From positions 2,271,501 through 2,335,500 of the forward strand of contig NZ_CP046400.1 in NCBI RefSeq assembly GCF_009762795.1: a stretch of DNA of 64,000 nt, written 5' to 3'. Within the stretch, counting starts at the first letter, position 1; each line of letters opens with the position of its first letter. Source of the stretch: Pseudodesulfovibrio cashew (lineage in GTDB: Bacteria > Desulfobacterota > Desulfovibrionia > Desulfovibrionales > Desulfovibrionaceae). Position numbers and translations under genes: made by a program. This document shows positions 1-7,753 of the stretch, in pieces. The notes under the pieces are model-generated. The model did not search any database. It saw only the letters and a program-made list of their open reading frames with translations, and had not been told where the DNA came from.

Positions 1-417
1 AGTGTCGAGCTCTGGATCTAAAAATACGTCTGTGGTTGAAACCGAAAGAGGGTTTTGATTTGTCCAGATTAGGCCATATGATATTTTTTTGTCTGTTGAG
101 TTGCGTTCTATGTATATAGCCCATCCGCCAATGGCGAGTGGAGCACATCTTTTTAAGGCTAGTTTGATGGAAGAGGCATCCAGTGTGCCAGAAGCAATAG
201 GCAGAATCTTACCCGAAGCACTCACTTGACGCATAATCTCAATGTTTTCACAGAGGAAAACATCCGGAGTTAGGCTGTGTCCTTCTTCTTTATATGTAGC
301 CAGTGAAGATATGAGTTGAACAATGGCATCATTTGTCAGGGCACAGGGGATATTTTCTGCGGTACAGAAATTATGGATCACTCCCTGCAGATATTCTTTA
401 AAGCTGACCGTCGTCAC
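1..417 (-). CDS. Partial unrecognised protein, possibly DACNV-like sensor domain (C-terminus off window)
   Basis: An open frame of 139 codons runs off the left edge. It starts with GTG at 417, with GGAG about seven bases upstream. It has no signal peptide or membrane segment. The best marked stretch is around residues 88-116 (KRCAPLAIGGWAIYIER, then ISYGLI), which recalls the DisA-related DACNV sensor domains, but this is a memory-based match and weak. The gene is clearly richer in A and T than the genes after position 900 and uses codons such as ATA and TTA freely, so it may have been acquired by transfer. It lies just downstream of a tRNA-Thr 3' end, a common integration point. The function is unknown. 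Confidence 0.6.
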   Translation of the reverse strand, partial: MTTVSFKEYLQGVIHNFCTAENIPCALTNDAIVQLISSLATYKEEGHSLTPDVFLCENIEIMRQVSASGKILPIASGTLDASSIKLALKRCAPLAIGGWAIYIERNSTDKKISYGLIWTNQNPLSVSTTDVFLDPELDT

Positions 418-665
418 TGTATCTCCACGTTTTGAGAATCCTATAAATAACTGTCATGTCAGGTGGTTGGCGTTAAAGAAGGTCCTTTTTCGTATATGAC
501 GATAGTTTTAAAGTTGTGCTAATTCAAGTTTTATTACTGAGATTGTTGTAAAAAGAATTTTTCGAGGTGTTCGAGTACGTCCCATGAAGCTGATGTAGAT
601 ATACACCTCAACTACCCCAGGGTCTCCCCCTGTCCCCAAATGTATACCAGAGCGTATACCAGGGC
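418..665. other. AT-rich spacer with 12-bp tandem repeat next to tRNA-Thr
   Basis: I see no convincing gene here. The stretch is AT-rich between 420 and 590. Near the tRNA side, GTATACCAG occurs at 642-650 and again at 654-662, which is a 12-bp direct repeat containing the palindrome GTATAC. Such a spacer between a tRNA 3' end and foreign-looking DNA fits a leftover integration boundary, but no integrase or second attachment copy is visible in the window. Confidence 0.4.
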
Positions 666-700
666 ACAAAAAAAGCACTTACGACTTGTCGTAAGTGCTT
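666..700 (-). terminator. Rho-independent terminator of tRNA-Thr
   Basis: A perfect 13-bp stem (673-685 with 688-700, two-base loop) is followed on the minus strand by a run of seven T. It lies eight bases after the tRNA CCA end, so it ends the tRNA transcript. Confidence 0.9.
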
Positions 701-708
701 GATTTCGT

Positions 709-784
<76 letters not shown>

Positions 785-800
785 GAAACGGGAGATGATT

Positions 801-828
801 TTTATACCGGAGAGTGAGGAGTGGTCAA
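801..828 (-). promoter_or_regulatory. Sigma-70 type promoter of tRNA-Thr
   Basis: On the minus strand TTGACC (823-828) and TATAAA (801-806) are separated by 16 bases. The -10 box ends 16 bases before the tRNA 5' end, which fits a short-leader tRNA transcript. Confidence 0.75.
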
Positions 829-905
829 GGAAAAATGCTGCGTTGCGTCCGCCGATGTGGAGCGTGCAGGGTTTGGCGCGACGGTATTGTTCTTGGAAAG
901 GGGTG

Positions 906-2906
906 TTAATTCAATGCGAGCAGAAGGTTTGAGTAGCTGTCGACCGTGACTGTGGCGGAGGGTGGGATAACTATGGTTGAAGTGTATTCCACCACGATGG
1001 CAGGGCCCTGGAAGTGGTTGCCTGGTTGGAGGCGGGCTCGGTCGATGACGGCAGTGGCGTGAGGCTTGCCGTCGAAGATCGTCCGGGTCGTGCCGAGCCG
1101 GGCGCCCTTCGGAAGGTATGGGCCTGCATCGGGGGCGGTTGCGAAGTCCGGCTTGATCTGGCTGCCTCGGCTGCGAAGTCGGACGTTGACCACCTCGACG
1201 CCTTTATCCGGGTTGCGATGGCCATAGCGCTTTTCGTGCAGCGATTGGAAACTCTCCACCGGGTCGGGGCCGAAGGGGACGATTATTTCGAAGGATTGGC
1301 CCGCGTAGCGCATGTCCAGATACCGCTGGTGGCGGACATCGTCGGAGCGTATGCCTTCGGAGGCGAGCTCTTCGAGAGCCTGGGCTTCCAGTTCCGCGAA
1401 AAGGACCTCCAGTTCTTCCTTTGCCAGACTGTCGGCCTGTCGCATGATGGTGCGCGAGTAATCCTTTACCACGTCTGCCATGAGCATGCCCGTGGCAGAG
1501 AGAATGCCGGGATTGACCGGGATGAAGACTCGTTCCATGCGCAGCAGCCGGGCCAGGGCCGCGCAGTGCATGCCGCCTGCCCCGCCGAAGGAGAGCAGGG
1601 TGAATTCACGGGGATCATGGCCTTTTTCCACAGAGATGACTCGAATGGCGCGCTCCATGTTCGTGTTGGCCACGGCCAGCACGCCTTCGGCCAGCTCAGC
1701 AGGGGCCATGCCCAGCTCTTTTGCCAGGGATTCCACCCCCTGGCGCGTGCTGGGTTCGTCCAATTGCATGCCGCCTCCCAGGAAATGCTCCGGCACGATG
1801 CGCCCGAGGTAGAGGTTGGCGTCGGTGACGGTGACCCGCTGCCCCCCCTGCCCATAGCATATCGGGCCGGGAGTCGCGCCTGCGCTCTCAGGCCCGACGG
1901 TCAGAGAGCCGCCTGCATCCAGCCCGGCGATGGACCCTCCTCCCGCGCCTACAGTGTGGATGTCGATCATGGGCACTTTCACCGGGTAGCCGGAAATCGC
2001 GGACTCCATGGTCAGGGGGAGTCCCTGGTCCATGAGGCTGACGTCCGTGCTTGTCCCGCCCATGTCGAAGGTGATCACCTTATCGAAACCGGCCTGCCTG
2101 GCGATTTCCAATGCCCCCACCGCACCGCCCGCCGGGCCGGAGAGAATGGTGCGCACGGATTCGTGCATGGCTGTGGTTGCGGAAATGGAGCCTCCGTTGG
2201 ACTGCATGACACGCAGGGTGTTGCCGCTGACGGCCCGCTCCAGATCGGTCAGATAGCGGGTCATAATCGGTGAGACATAGGCGTTGACCACGGTGGTCGA
2301 GGTCCGCTCGAACTCTCTAAATTCGGCCAGGATTTCGTGAGACAGAGACACGGGGATGCCCAACTCTTCAAGCAGCTCGCCCATGCGTTGCTCATGTTCC
2401 GGCCGGAGAAAGGAAAAAAGGAAGCAAACGGCCACGGACTGCGCTCCGGACCGTCGGATGCCGTCCACCACTGCACGGGCCGCGTCATCGTCGAAAGGTT
2501 CTATGATATCACCCGTGAAGGTCGTTCGTCCGGGAACGCCGAAGCGTCGCTCTTCCGGGACGATGTGAGGCGGCTTGCGGTAGGCCAGGTCGTAGAGGCG
2601 GCTCCTGTTTTGGCGGCCAATTTCAATGACGTCGGTGAAGCCCGTATTGGTGACCAGGGCTGTGTTCACGCCCTTGCGTTCGAGAATGGCGTTGGTGGCC
2701 ACGGTTGAGCCGTGGACGATGGTCATGCCCTGATTTTTGATATCTTCGCCGAGCCCGAGGTCGGCGGCAATGCGGCGGATGCCGCTGATGACCGCCTCCG
2801 CCGGGTTGTGCGGGGTGGAAAGCGTCTTGTAGGCCTTGAATCCGGTTTCAGTAGCGTAGATGAAGTCGGTGAACGTGCCGCCTGTGTCGACACCGAGAAT
2901 GAGCAT
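906..2906 (-). CDS. Hydantoinase/oxoprolinase family protein, HyuA type
   Basis: This 666-residue protein belongs to the ATP-dependent hydantoinase/5-oxoprolinase/acetone carboxylase beta family (HyuA), which hydrolyses or activates cyclic amides or ketones in the cytoplasm. It opens with the ASKHA-type phosphate motif LGVDTGGTFTD (residues 4-14). A second set follows: LSGPAGGAVGA (255-265), FDMGGTSTDVS (280-290) and HTVGAGGGSIA (317-327). Length is normal for HyuA. The ATG at 2906 has GGAGG four bases upstream. The usual partner subunit HyuB is absent next door, so the substrate cannot be given. The gene follows the small gene 2924-3304 after 17 bases and probably shares its transcript. Confidence 0.9.
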   Translation of the reverse strand: MLILGVDTGGTFTDFIYATETGFKAYKTLSTPHNPAEAVISGIRRIAADLGLGEDIKNQGMTIVHGSTVATNAILERKGVNTALVTNTGFTDVIEIGRQNRSRLYDLAYRKPPHIVPEERRFGVPGRTTFTGDIIEPFDDDAARAVVDGIRRSGAQSVAVCFLFSFLRPEHEQRMGELLEELGIPVSLSHEILAEFREFERTSTTVVNAYVSPIMTRYLTDLERAVSGNTLRVMQSNGGSISATTAMHESVRTILSGPAGGAVGALEIARQAGFDKVITFDMGGTSTDVSLMDQGLPLTMESAISGYPVKVPMIDIHTVGAGGGSIAGLDAGGSLTVGPESAGATPGPICYGQGGQRVTVTDANLYLGRIVPEHFLGGGMQLDEPSTRQGVESLAKELGMAPAELAEGVLAVANTNMERAIRVISVEKGHDPREFTLLSFGGAGGMHCAALARLLRMERVFIPVNPGILSATGMLMADVVKDYSRTIMRQADSLAKEELEVLFAELEAQALEELASEGIRSDDVRHQRYLDMRYAGQSFEIIVPFGPDPVESFQSLHEKRYGHRNPDKGVEVVNVRLRSRGSQIKPDFATAPDAGPYLPKGARLGTTRTIFDGKPHATAVIDRARLQPGNHFQGPAIVVEYTSTIVIPPSATVTVDSYSNLLLALN

Positions 2907-2923
2907 GCAGCCTCCGGGGCGAG

Positions 2924-3304
2924 TTAGTCGAGGAGCCAGTCCAAGGCTTCCCTCCTGTTGAGGAAGGAGCGGAACACTATGGAGCGGTTGGAGGACACGG
3001 TGTCGAAATCCAGTTCGCTTTTCCAGGCTTCTCCGCTGATGAGGGCCGCGGTGCGAAGTCCCATACCCTGGTATCCCACAGCGTCCGCGCTGTCCGCCAG
3101 CAGGATCAGGTCATGGTAGTCGAGTTGGAAGTCCATGTCGCGATAATCGATCAGGATGCGATTTAGTCCATGCTTCAGAGCTGCATCCCGGTATTCCCTG
3201 GCCCATTTGACGATGGGCCCGATGGCGTCCACTTGTCCACTCACGATCACAGAAAGGTATTTATCGGTCGGATGGAATTCGAACCGGGTAATTTCCGTTG
3301 TCAT
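2924..3304 (-). CDS. Small STAS/SpoIIAA-like protein
   Basis: This 126-residue soluble protein has no signal peptide or membrane segment. Its pattern is a beta-strand start (FEFHPTDKYLSVIVSGQVD), an amphipathic helix (residues 33-46), the strand NRILIDYRDMDFQ (48-60), then a helix with LADSADAVGYQGMG. This resembles the STAS/SpoIIAA-like fold used for protein-protein regulation or lipid binding. The match is by shape and not by a diagnostic motif. It lies directly upstream of the HyuA gene on the same strand, suggesting cotranscription, but no functional link is evident. Confidence 0.65.
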   Translation of the reverse strand: MTTEITRFEFHPTDKYLSVIVSGQVDAIGPIVKWAREYRDAALKHGLNRILIDYRDMDFQLDYHDLILLADSADAVGYQGMGLRTAALISGEAWKSELDFDTVSSNRSIVFRSFLNRREALDWLLD

Positions 3305-3607
3305 TCACGCCCCCTATCTACTGAAGGGAAATATACTGCAAAGCTCCAGAGTTGACCAGCCGGAATAGTGTCCTGAGGCTCGGTGTGGGGTTGGTCCGAT
3401 CTTTGTAAAGTGAAGTGAAACAAAGAGGGAAGACAGCCTGTCTCCAGGGGTTGGAGTTGCCGATATTGGCTGCAACGGGCTGAAATACTGACTCTTTGGG
3501 CATGATCCGCCGCGCCGATCGGCAGGGTGGCGATCATGCGGGGCTCGACACAATTGTTCAGCCCGGGCCGGGCAGTGAGCAAAATTGTCAACCAGCTTGG
3601 AGAAGCC

Positions 3608-4018
3608 ATGGCCCGACACGCCAAGCAAGAGAGTGAGCAACTCCATACGGTATTCGTCTATGGAACCCTGAAACGGGAGTTCTCCAACCATTATTTTTTG
3701 CGGAACGCAAAGTTCGTCGGATCTGCCAGGACCTGCGAGCGGTATAGTCTTTACGTCGACGAGTTCCCATTGGTCTTTCGCGGCGAGCCTATCTCGCAAA
3801 TCAGGGGGGAGGTCTACGCGGTGGACGACCCCACGCTGACCAGGCTTGACTCCCTGGAAGGGCATCCCCGCGAGTACAGGCGGGAAGAAATAGACGTCCA
3901 GCTCCAGTCCGGGGAGCGGGTTAGGGCGTGGATGTATTTTTATCCCGAACGAAATGGGCGGCTCATATCAAGCGGCGAGTACAAGCTCACCACCGGCCTG
4001 GGGCGCGAAGTGCTTTGA
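3608..4018 (+). CDS. Gamma-glutamylcyclotransferase-like (AIG2/GGCT) protein
   Basis: The protein (136 residues from this start) has the GGCT/AIG2 family signature FVYGTLKREFSNHYFL (residues 16-31), in which the YGTL loop binds the gamma-glutamyl group. Further on it has RGEVYAVDDPTLTRLDSLEGHP, where the Glu of DSLEGHP matches the usual catalytic acid position. Family members cyclise gamma-glutamyl compounds to 5-oxoproline. I chose the ATG at 3608 because GGAG lies seven bases before it; an in-frame ATG at 3527 would add 27 residues that do not look like this fold. The neighbouring 5-oxoprolinase-family gene (906-2906) is suggestive, but the two are divergent and a pathway link is only inference. 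Confidence 0.85.
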   Translation: MARHAKQESEQLHTVFVYGTLKREFSNHYFLRNAKFVGSARTCERYSLYVDEFPLVFRGEPISQIRGEVYAVDDPTLTRLDSLEGHPREYRREEIDVQLQSGERVRAWMYFYPERNGRLISSGEYKLTTGLGREVL

Positions 4019-4044
4019 CGGCGTCGCTGCCTAACTCCGAAAGC

Positions 4045-4440
4045 TTATTTCTCTATGGTCAGGCGGTATGCGCAGGGCGCGAGGAGTTCTATTCTGGCCT
4101 TGTCGCAGGAACTTCCGGTGTTGGTGCATTGTCCGGCCTTATGCTGAATGTAGGTCGGACAACCCTTGTCGAATTTGACTATCCATCCCAGAAACTGGGC
4201 TTCCTCTCCTGCCTTTTCATGAACGGTCTGGGCCTTTGTGTAGGTCGTTTTTTCACCGTTTTTCAAAGTGCGTTCAGGGAGTTGCCTGAGGCTCGGGAAA
4301 GCGTTGACGTAGAACTGGACGGTCAAATCCCGTCCTGATGCGTTGATCATCTCCACGTGGACGGACTCGCCGTCGGCGAAAGCGGGAAGGGAGCATGCAA
4401 GAATGCCTGCAAGGATCAGGAGTGGCATTAATCTGTACAT
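4045..4440 (-). CDS. Small exported protein of unknown function
   Basis: This 131-residue protein begins with a clear signal peptide (MYRLMPLLILAGILACSLPAFA, cleavage after about residue 22). The mature part is short and contains three cysteines in the C-terminal third (in CPTY, QCTN and SSCD), plus one near the end, suggesting disulfides in the periplasm. I do not recognise the family. It faces the GGCT-like gene tail to tail with 26 bases between. Confidence 0.7.
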   Translation of the reverse strand: MYRLMPLLILAGILACSLPAFADGESVHVEMINASGRDLTVQFYVNAFPSLRQLPERTLKNGEKTTYTKAQTVHEKAGEEAQFLGWIVKFDKGCPTYIQHKAGQCTNTGSSCDKARIELLAPCAYRLTIEK

Positions 4441-4585
4441 GAGGCCTCGCGGGGTTGTGGGTTGTCACAAGGAGCGTCGCCGACTTCATGTCCGGTACAG
4501 AAGGGCGGGAGCGACTACATGAGGACATATTCAAGCGAATCTGGTATAGCATGACTGTTTTATTCTGTACACTTGGAGGTGTGCC

Positions 4586-5311
4586 GTGCGGATAGTCCTG
4601 ACCTATATCCATCACAATTGTTTTGTCATGAAGACGCCAGGTCGCTGTTATCTCTTTGATTATCCGAACGATTCACACCTCCCTCCCGAGGCCGGAGAAC
4701 TGGTGGCGCGGGCCGTGGCCGGCACTGATCTGACCATATTCATCTCCCATGGTCACGAGGATCACCTCAATAGCGACATCGTATCCGTTGCTCGGGAGGC
4801 CTCCTGCGTCCGTTATGTGCTGTCGGACGACATGGAGGAAATGCGGCCGGAGGTCATCCCGCCGGGCCGGGAGGTGCTGATCGTGGAGCCCGACGAGACC
4901 TATCGTTTTGGCGGCCTCGAGATCCGGACGCTGCTTTCCAACGACCTCGGTGTGGCTTTCCTCGTTTCCGACGGGAAGCTCCGTTTCTATTACGGCGGAG
5001 ACTTGGCCAAGTGGATATGGAAAGCGGCGTCGGAACAGGAGCGGAAGTTCACGAGCGAGTTTTTTCGTCGGGCCATGGAGAGGGTGGCCTCCTTCTCGCC
5101 CCACGTGGCTTTTTCCAACGTGGACAGGCGGCTGGAGAATCTTGCCGGTGGGCTGGAGGCATACAGCACGGCGGGGGCGAGGGTCTTTGTGCCCATGCAC
5201 ACCTTCGGGGACACTGCCTGGTTGGCCGGTTTCAAGGATCTTCCCGGAGCCGACGGGGGAGACGTGTTTGTTTACCGCCACCCCGGCGACAGTGCCGAGT
5301 TCATTATTTGA
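4586..5311 (+). CDS. UlaG-like metallo-beta-lactamase-fold hydrolase
   Basis: The 241-residue protein starts with GTG at 4586, with GGAGG six bases upstream. The metal-binding motif is ISHGHEDHLNSD (about residues 53-64), the HxHxDH-type signature of metallo-beta-lactamase-fold hydrolases. YYGGDLAKWIW (around residue 136) supplies the second Asp. The pattern F.MKTPGRCYLFDYP near the start is typical of the UlaG/YtrB-like branch. Members are cytoplasmic metal-dependent hydrolases of varied substrates (lactones, phosphodiesters, RNA), so only the fold and likely di-metal chemistry can be stated. Confidence 0.8.
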   Translation: MRIVLTYIHHNCFVMKTPGRCYLFDYPNDSHLPPEAGELVARAVAGTDLTIFISHGHEDHLNSDIVSVAREASCVRYVLSDDMEEMRPEVIPPGREVLIVEPDETYRFGGLEIRTLLSNDLGVAFLVSDGKLRFYYGGDLAKWIWKAASEQERKFTSEFFRRAMERVASFSPHVAFSNVDRRLENLAGGLEAYSTAGARVFVPMHTFGDTAWLAGFKDLPGADGGDVFVYRHPGDSAEFII

Positions 5312-5381
5312 GTTTACAGGCTATGGGGGAAGTTGTTATTTAAACCGTCTTGAATAACTGACAAATCATCGAGTTAAAACC

Positions 5382-7625
5382 ATGCGTAAATTTCAGCTGT
5401 ACCTCTTGGCCATCCTGCTGCTCGGACTCTTTCTCGCCGTGCCCCGGAGCGCTGTGGCCGCGACCAAGGCCAAGGAAGCGGTCTCTATCCCGGCGGACGC
5501 CACACCGAGCCAGGTGCGGGATATCATGGCCGGTCTGACGGACGAGCAGGTTCGCAGCCTGCTGCTTGAGGAGTTGAAAAAAGAGGCGGCTCCGGTCGAG
5601 AAGAAACCCGAGGTCCGAGGATTGGCTCTGCTCATCCATCAGCTTCGAAATGATGCAGGTCTCGTGCGCGAACGGTTCGCCTATCTCTTTTCCGGTGCGG
5701 CCATGGCTCCGCGCGAGCTGCCAAAGGCCTTGAAAAGGCTGGTCGGCGGCGACGCGCAGATGCCCGTTGGACAATTGCTGCTGGCCATCGCCGTACTTAC
5801 CTTGCTCTGGGTCGTCGGGACGATCCTGTTCAAGCGCAAGACCGTCACGGCCCGCAAGGCGCTGTCGCGGCTCCCGGAAGGCGCTATGTGGTACAACAAG
5901 ATGGGGCGGCTGTTCCTGCGCGCCGTGCTGGACCTTTTCGGCGTGGTGGCTGTAGGCGTGGTGGTCCTCGCCTGTTATCTGGCGGCCTTTCACGGCAATG
6001 CGGCCAAGCCGGTGATCATAGCCTGGCTCGTGGCCATGTTGTTTCTCGCCCTGGTCAAGATCGCGGCCCGCTTCCTGCTGGCGCCGCACGCTCCGTCACT
6101 TCGCTACCTTCCCCTCTCCGATGAGGCCGCGCGCTATCTTTTCAAATGGACGGTAAGGCTGGCCCGGATCATGGCTACGGGCATGTTCGTCAACGCATTG
6201 CTGCGCTTCCAGGGCAGCGGAGAAGCCGTAAACCTGCTGGTCAACATCCTGTTCGGTTTTGCGGTGGCCTTCGTCATCACCCTGCTGGTGCTCTGGAACA
6301 AGAAGCCGGTAGCCGACGCCATCCGCGCCCATAGCGAGCCTGACGGTCTGCTCTCCCAGTTCGCGGACTCCTGGCACGTGGCGGCCATCGTCTACGTGCT
6401 CGGTTTCTGGGCTCTGTGGGGTCTCGCGTTGCTGCTCTTCGGCAGCGAGGTCCGTTCCATAGGCATTCTGACCCTGCTTACGGTGCCCGCTTTTCTGCTG
6501 GCCGACTGGGCCACCCAGCGGCTGGTGGCATTCGCCGTCGAGCTGGCCGGTCCCGAAGAGGAGGGCGGTGAGGAGGCAGGGGATTCCGGCAGGCGAAAGG
6601 GGCTGCACCGTTTTCAGCGGTTCCTGCGCCAGGGCTTCCGCATCCTGGTGGCTGCGGCCACGCTCTTTCTGCTCCTGCGCATCTGGGGCATCGATATCCA
6701 GATCGGTCGGGAGGCGGTGCGGGCGGCCATGTCCATCCTGCTGACCCTGGTCCTGGCCTACATTTTCTGGGTGTTCATCAACGGCTTCATCGAACGCAAG
6801 ATCAAAGCCAAGCAGCCGGGAGAGGAGCACGGCGAAGCCGGAGAGGGCGGGGGCGGCCCGGGAGGCGACCGGTTCTCGACCCTGCTGCAACTGGTCAAGA
6901 AGTTCATCTTCGCGGCCGTGTCCGTGGTTACCGTGCTGGTCATCCTTTCCTCCCTTGGCGTGGACATCGGGCCGCTGATCGCCGGCGCGTCCGTCTTCGG
7001 CATCGCCATCGGCTTCGGTGCCCAGACCCTGGTCAAGGACATCATCTCCGGCATCTTCTTCCTTATGGATGACGCCTTCCGGGTGGGCGATTACATCATC
7101 GTGGGCAAGGCGCGGGGCACGGTTGAGGCTATTTCGGTCCGCTCCTTCAAGCTCAGGCACCACCTGGGCCCGCTGTTCACCATCCCGTTCGGCTCGGTCA
7201 AGGAAATCCAGAACATGACGCGCGACTGGGCGATCATGAAGCTGCAGTACCTGGTGCCCTTCGATACCGACATCCAGCAGGTCAAGAAGATCATCAAGAA
7301 GATCAACAAGGAAATCCGCGCCGTCCCCGAACTCAACGAGTTCATGCTCGACGACATCAAGAGCCAGGGCGTCAAGGCCATGGAGGAGTACGGCATGCGC
7401 ATGCGGGTCAAGTTCATGACCAAGCCCGGCGGCCAGTTCACCCTGCGCAAGCTGGTCCTGGCAAAGATGCGCAAGGAGTTCGCCGAAGCGGGTATCGAGT
7501 TCGCCAAGCCGCGCGTTTCCGTGACCCTGCCGAGCGAGCCGCGTCTTTTGCCGGAGGAGGAGAGCCTTGTGGCAGCCGCGGCCGCCAAGACCGTGGAGCA
7601 GGACGACAAGAAGGGCAAGAAATAG
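5382..7625 (+). CDS. Large mechanosensitive channel, MscS/MscK type
   Basis: This 747-residue inner-membrane protein has a signal peptide (residues 1-27), a periplasmic helical segment (30-120), and about ten membrane spans. The MscS pore domain follows at about 504-700. The pore helix is visible at GVDIGPLIAGASVFGIAIGF (about 525-544), then the conserved GAQTLVKDIISGIF and FRVGDYIIV. It is longer than classical MscS (about 286 residues) and resembles the YnaI/YbdG/MscK branches. These open under membrane tension to release solutes on osmotic downshock. The C-terminus is lysine rich. An insertion near residues 388-402 is acidic and glycine-rich. No strong Shine-Dalgarno sequence is visible before the ATG. 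Confidence 0.92.
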   Translation: MRKFQLYLLAILLLGLFLAVPRSAVAATKAKEAVSIPADATPSQVRDIMAGLTDEQVRSLLLEELKKEAAPVEKKPEVRGLALLIHQLRNDAGLVRERFAYLFSGAAMAPRELPKALKRLVGGDAQMPVGQLLLAIAVLTLLWVVGTILFKRKTVTARKALSRLPEGAMWYNKMGRLFLRAVLDLFGVVAVGVVVLACYLAAFHGNAAKPVIIAWLVAMLFLALVKIAARFLLAPHAPSLRYLPLSDEAARYLFKWTVRLARIMATGMFVNALLRFQGSGEAVNLLVNILFGFAVAFVITLLVLWNKKPVADAIRAHSEPDGLLSQFADSWHVAAIVYVLGFWALWGLALLLFGSEVRSIGILTLLTVPAFLLADWATQRLVAFAVELAGPEEEGGEEAGDSGRRKGLHRFQRFLRQGFRILVAAATLFLLLRIWGIDIQIGREAVRAAMSILLTLVLAYIFWVFINGFIERKIKAKQPGEEHGEAGEGGGGPGGDRFSTLLQLVKKFIFAAVSVVTVLVILSSLGVDIGPLIAGASVFGIAIGFGAQTLVKDIISGIFFLMDDAFRVGDYIIVGKARGTVEAISVRSFKLRHHLGPLFTIPFGSVKEIQNMTRDWAIMKLQYLVPFDTDIQQVKKIIKKINKEIRAVPELNEFMLDDIKSQGVKAMEEYGMRMRVKFMTKPGGQFTLRKLVLAKMRKEFAEAGIEFAKPRVSVTLPSEPRLLPEEESLVAAAAAKTVEQDDKKGKK

Positions 7626-7753
7626 CAAGGCGGTCGCCGGGCCGGAGGGGGAGCCTCTCCGGCATGGCTGCCACGAATCCCCTTGTTCCGCCCGCCGGTT
7701 TCGGGTTACCGTTGACCGGCAACTCAAACGAGACCTGAACCAGGAGCCTTTTC

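Noticed and set aside
6096-7727. 543-codon open frame antisense to the MscS gene
   Set aside because: It is a shadow of a GC-rich gene; its translation is rich in His, Gln and Asp with no domain, and the opposite strand has clear MscS motifs.
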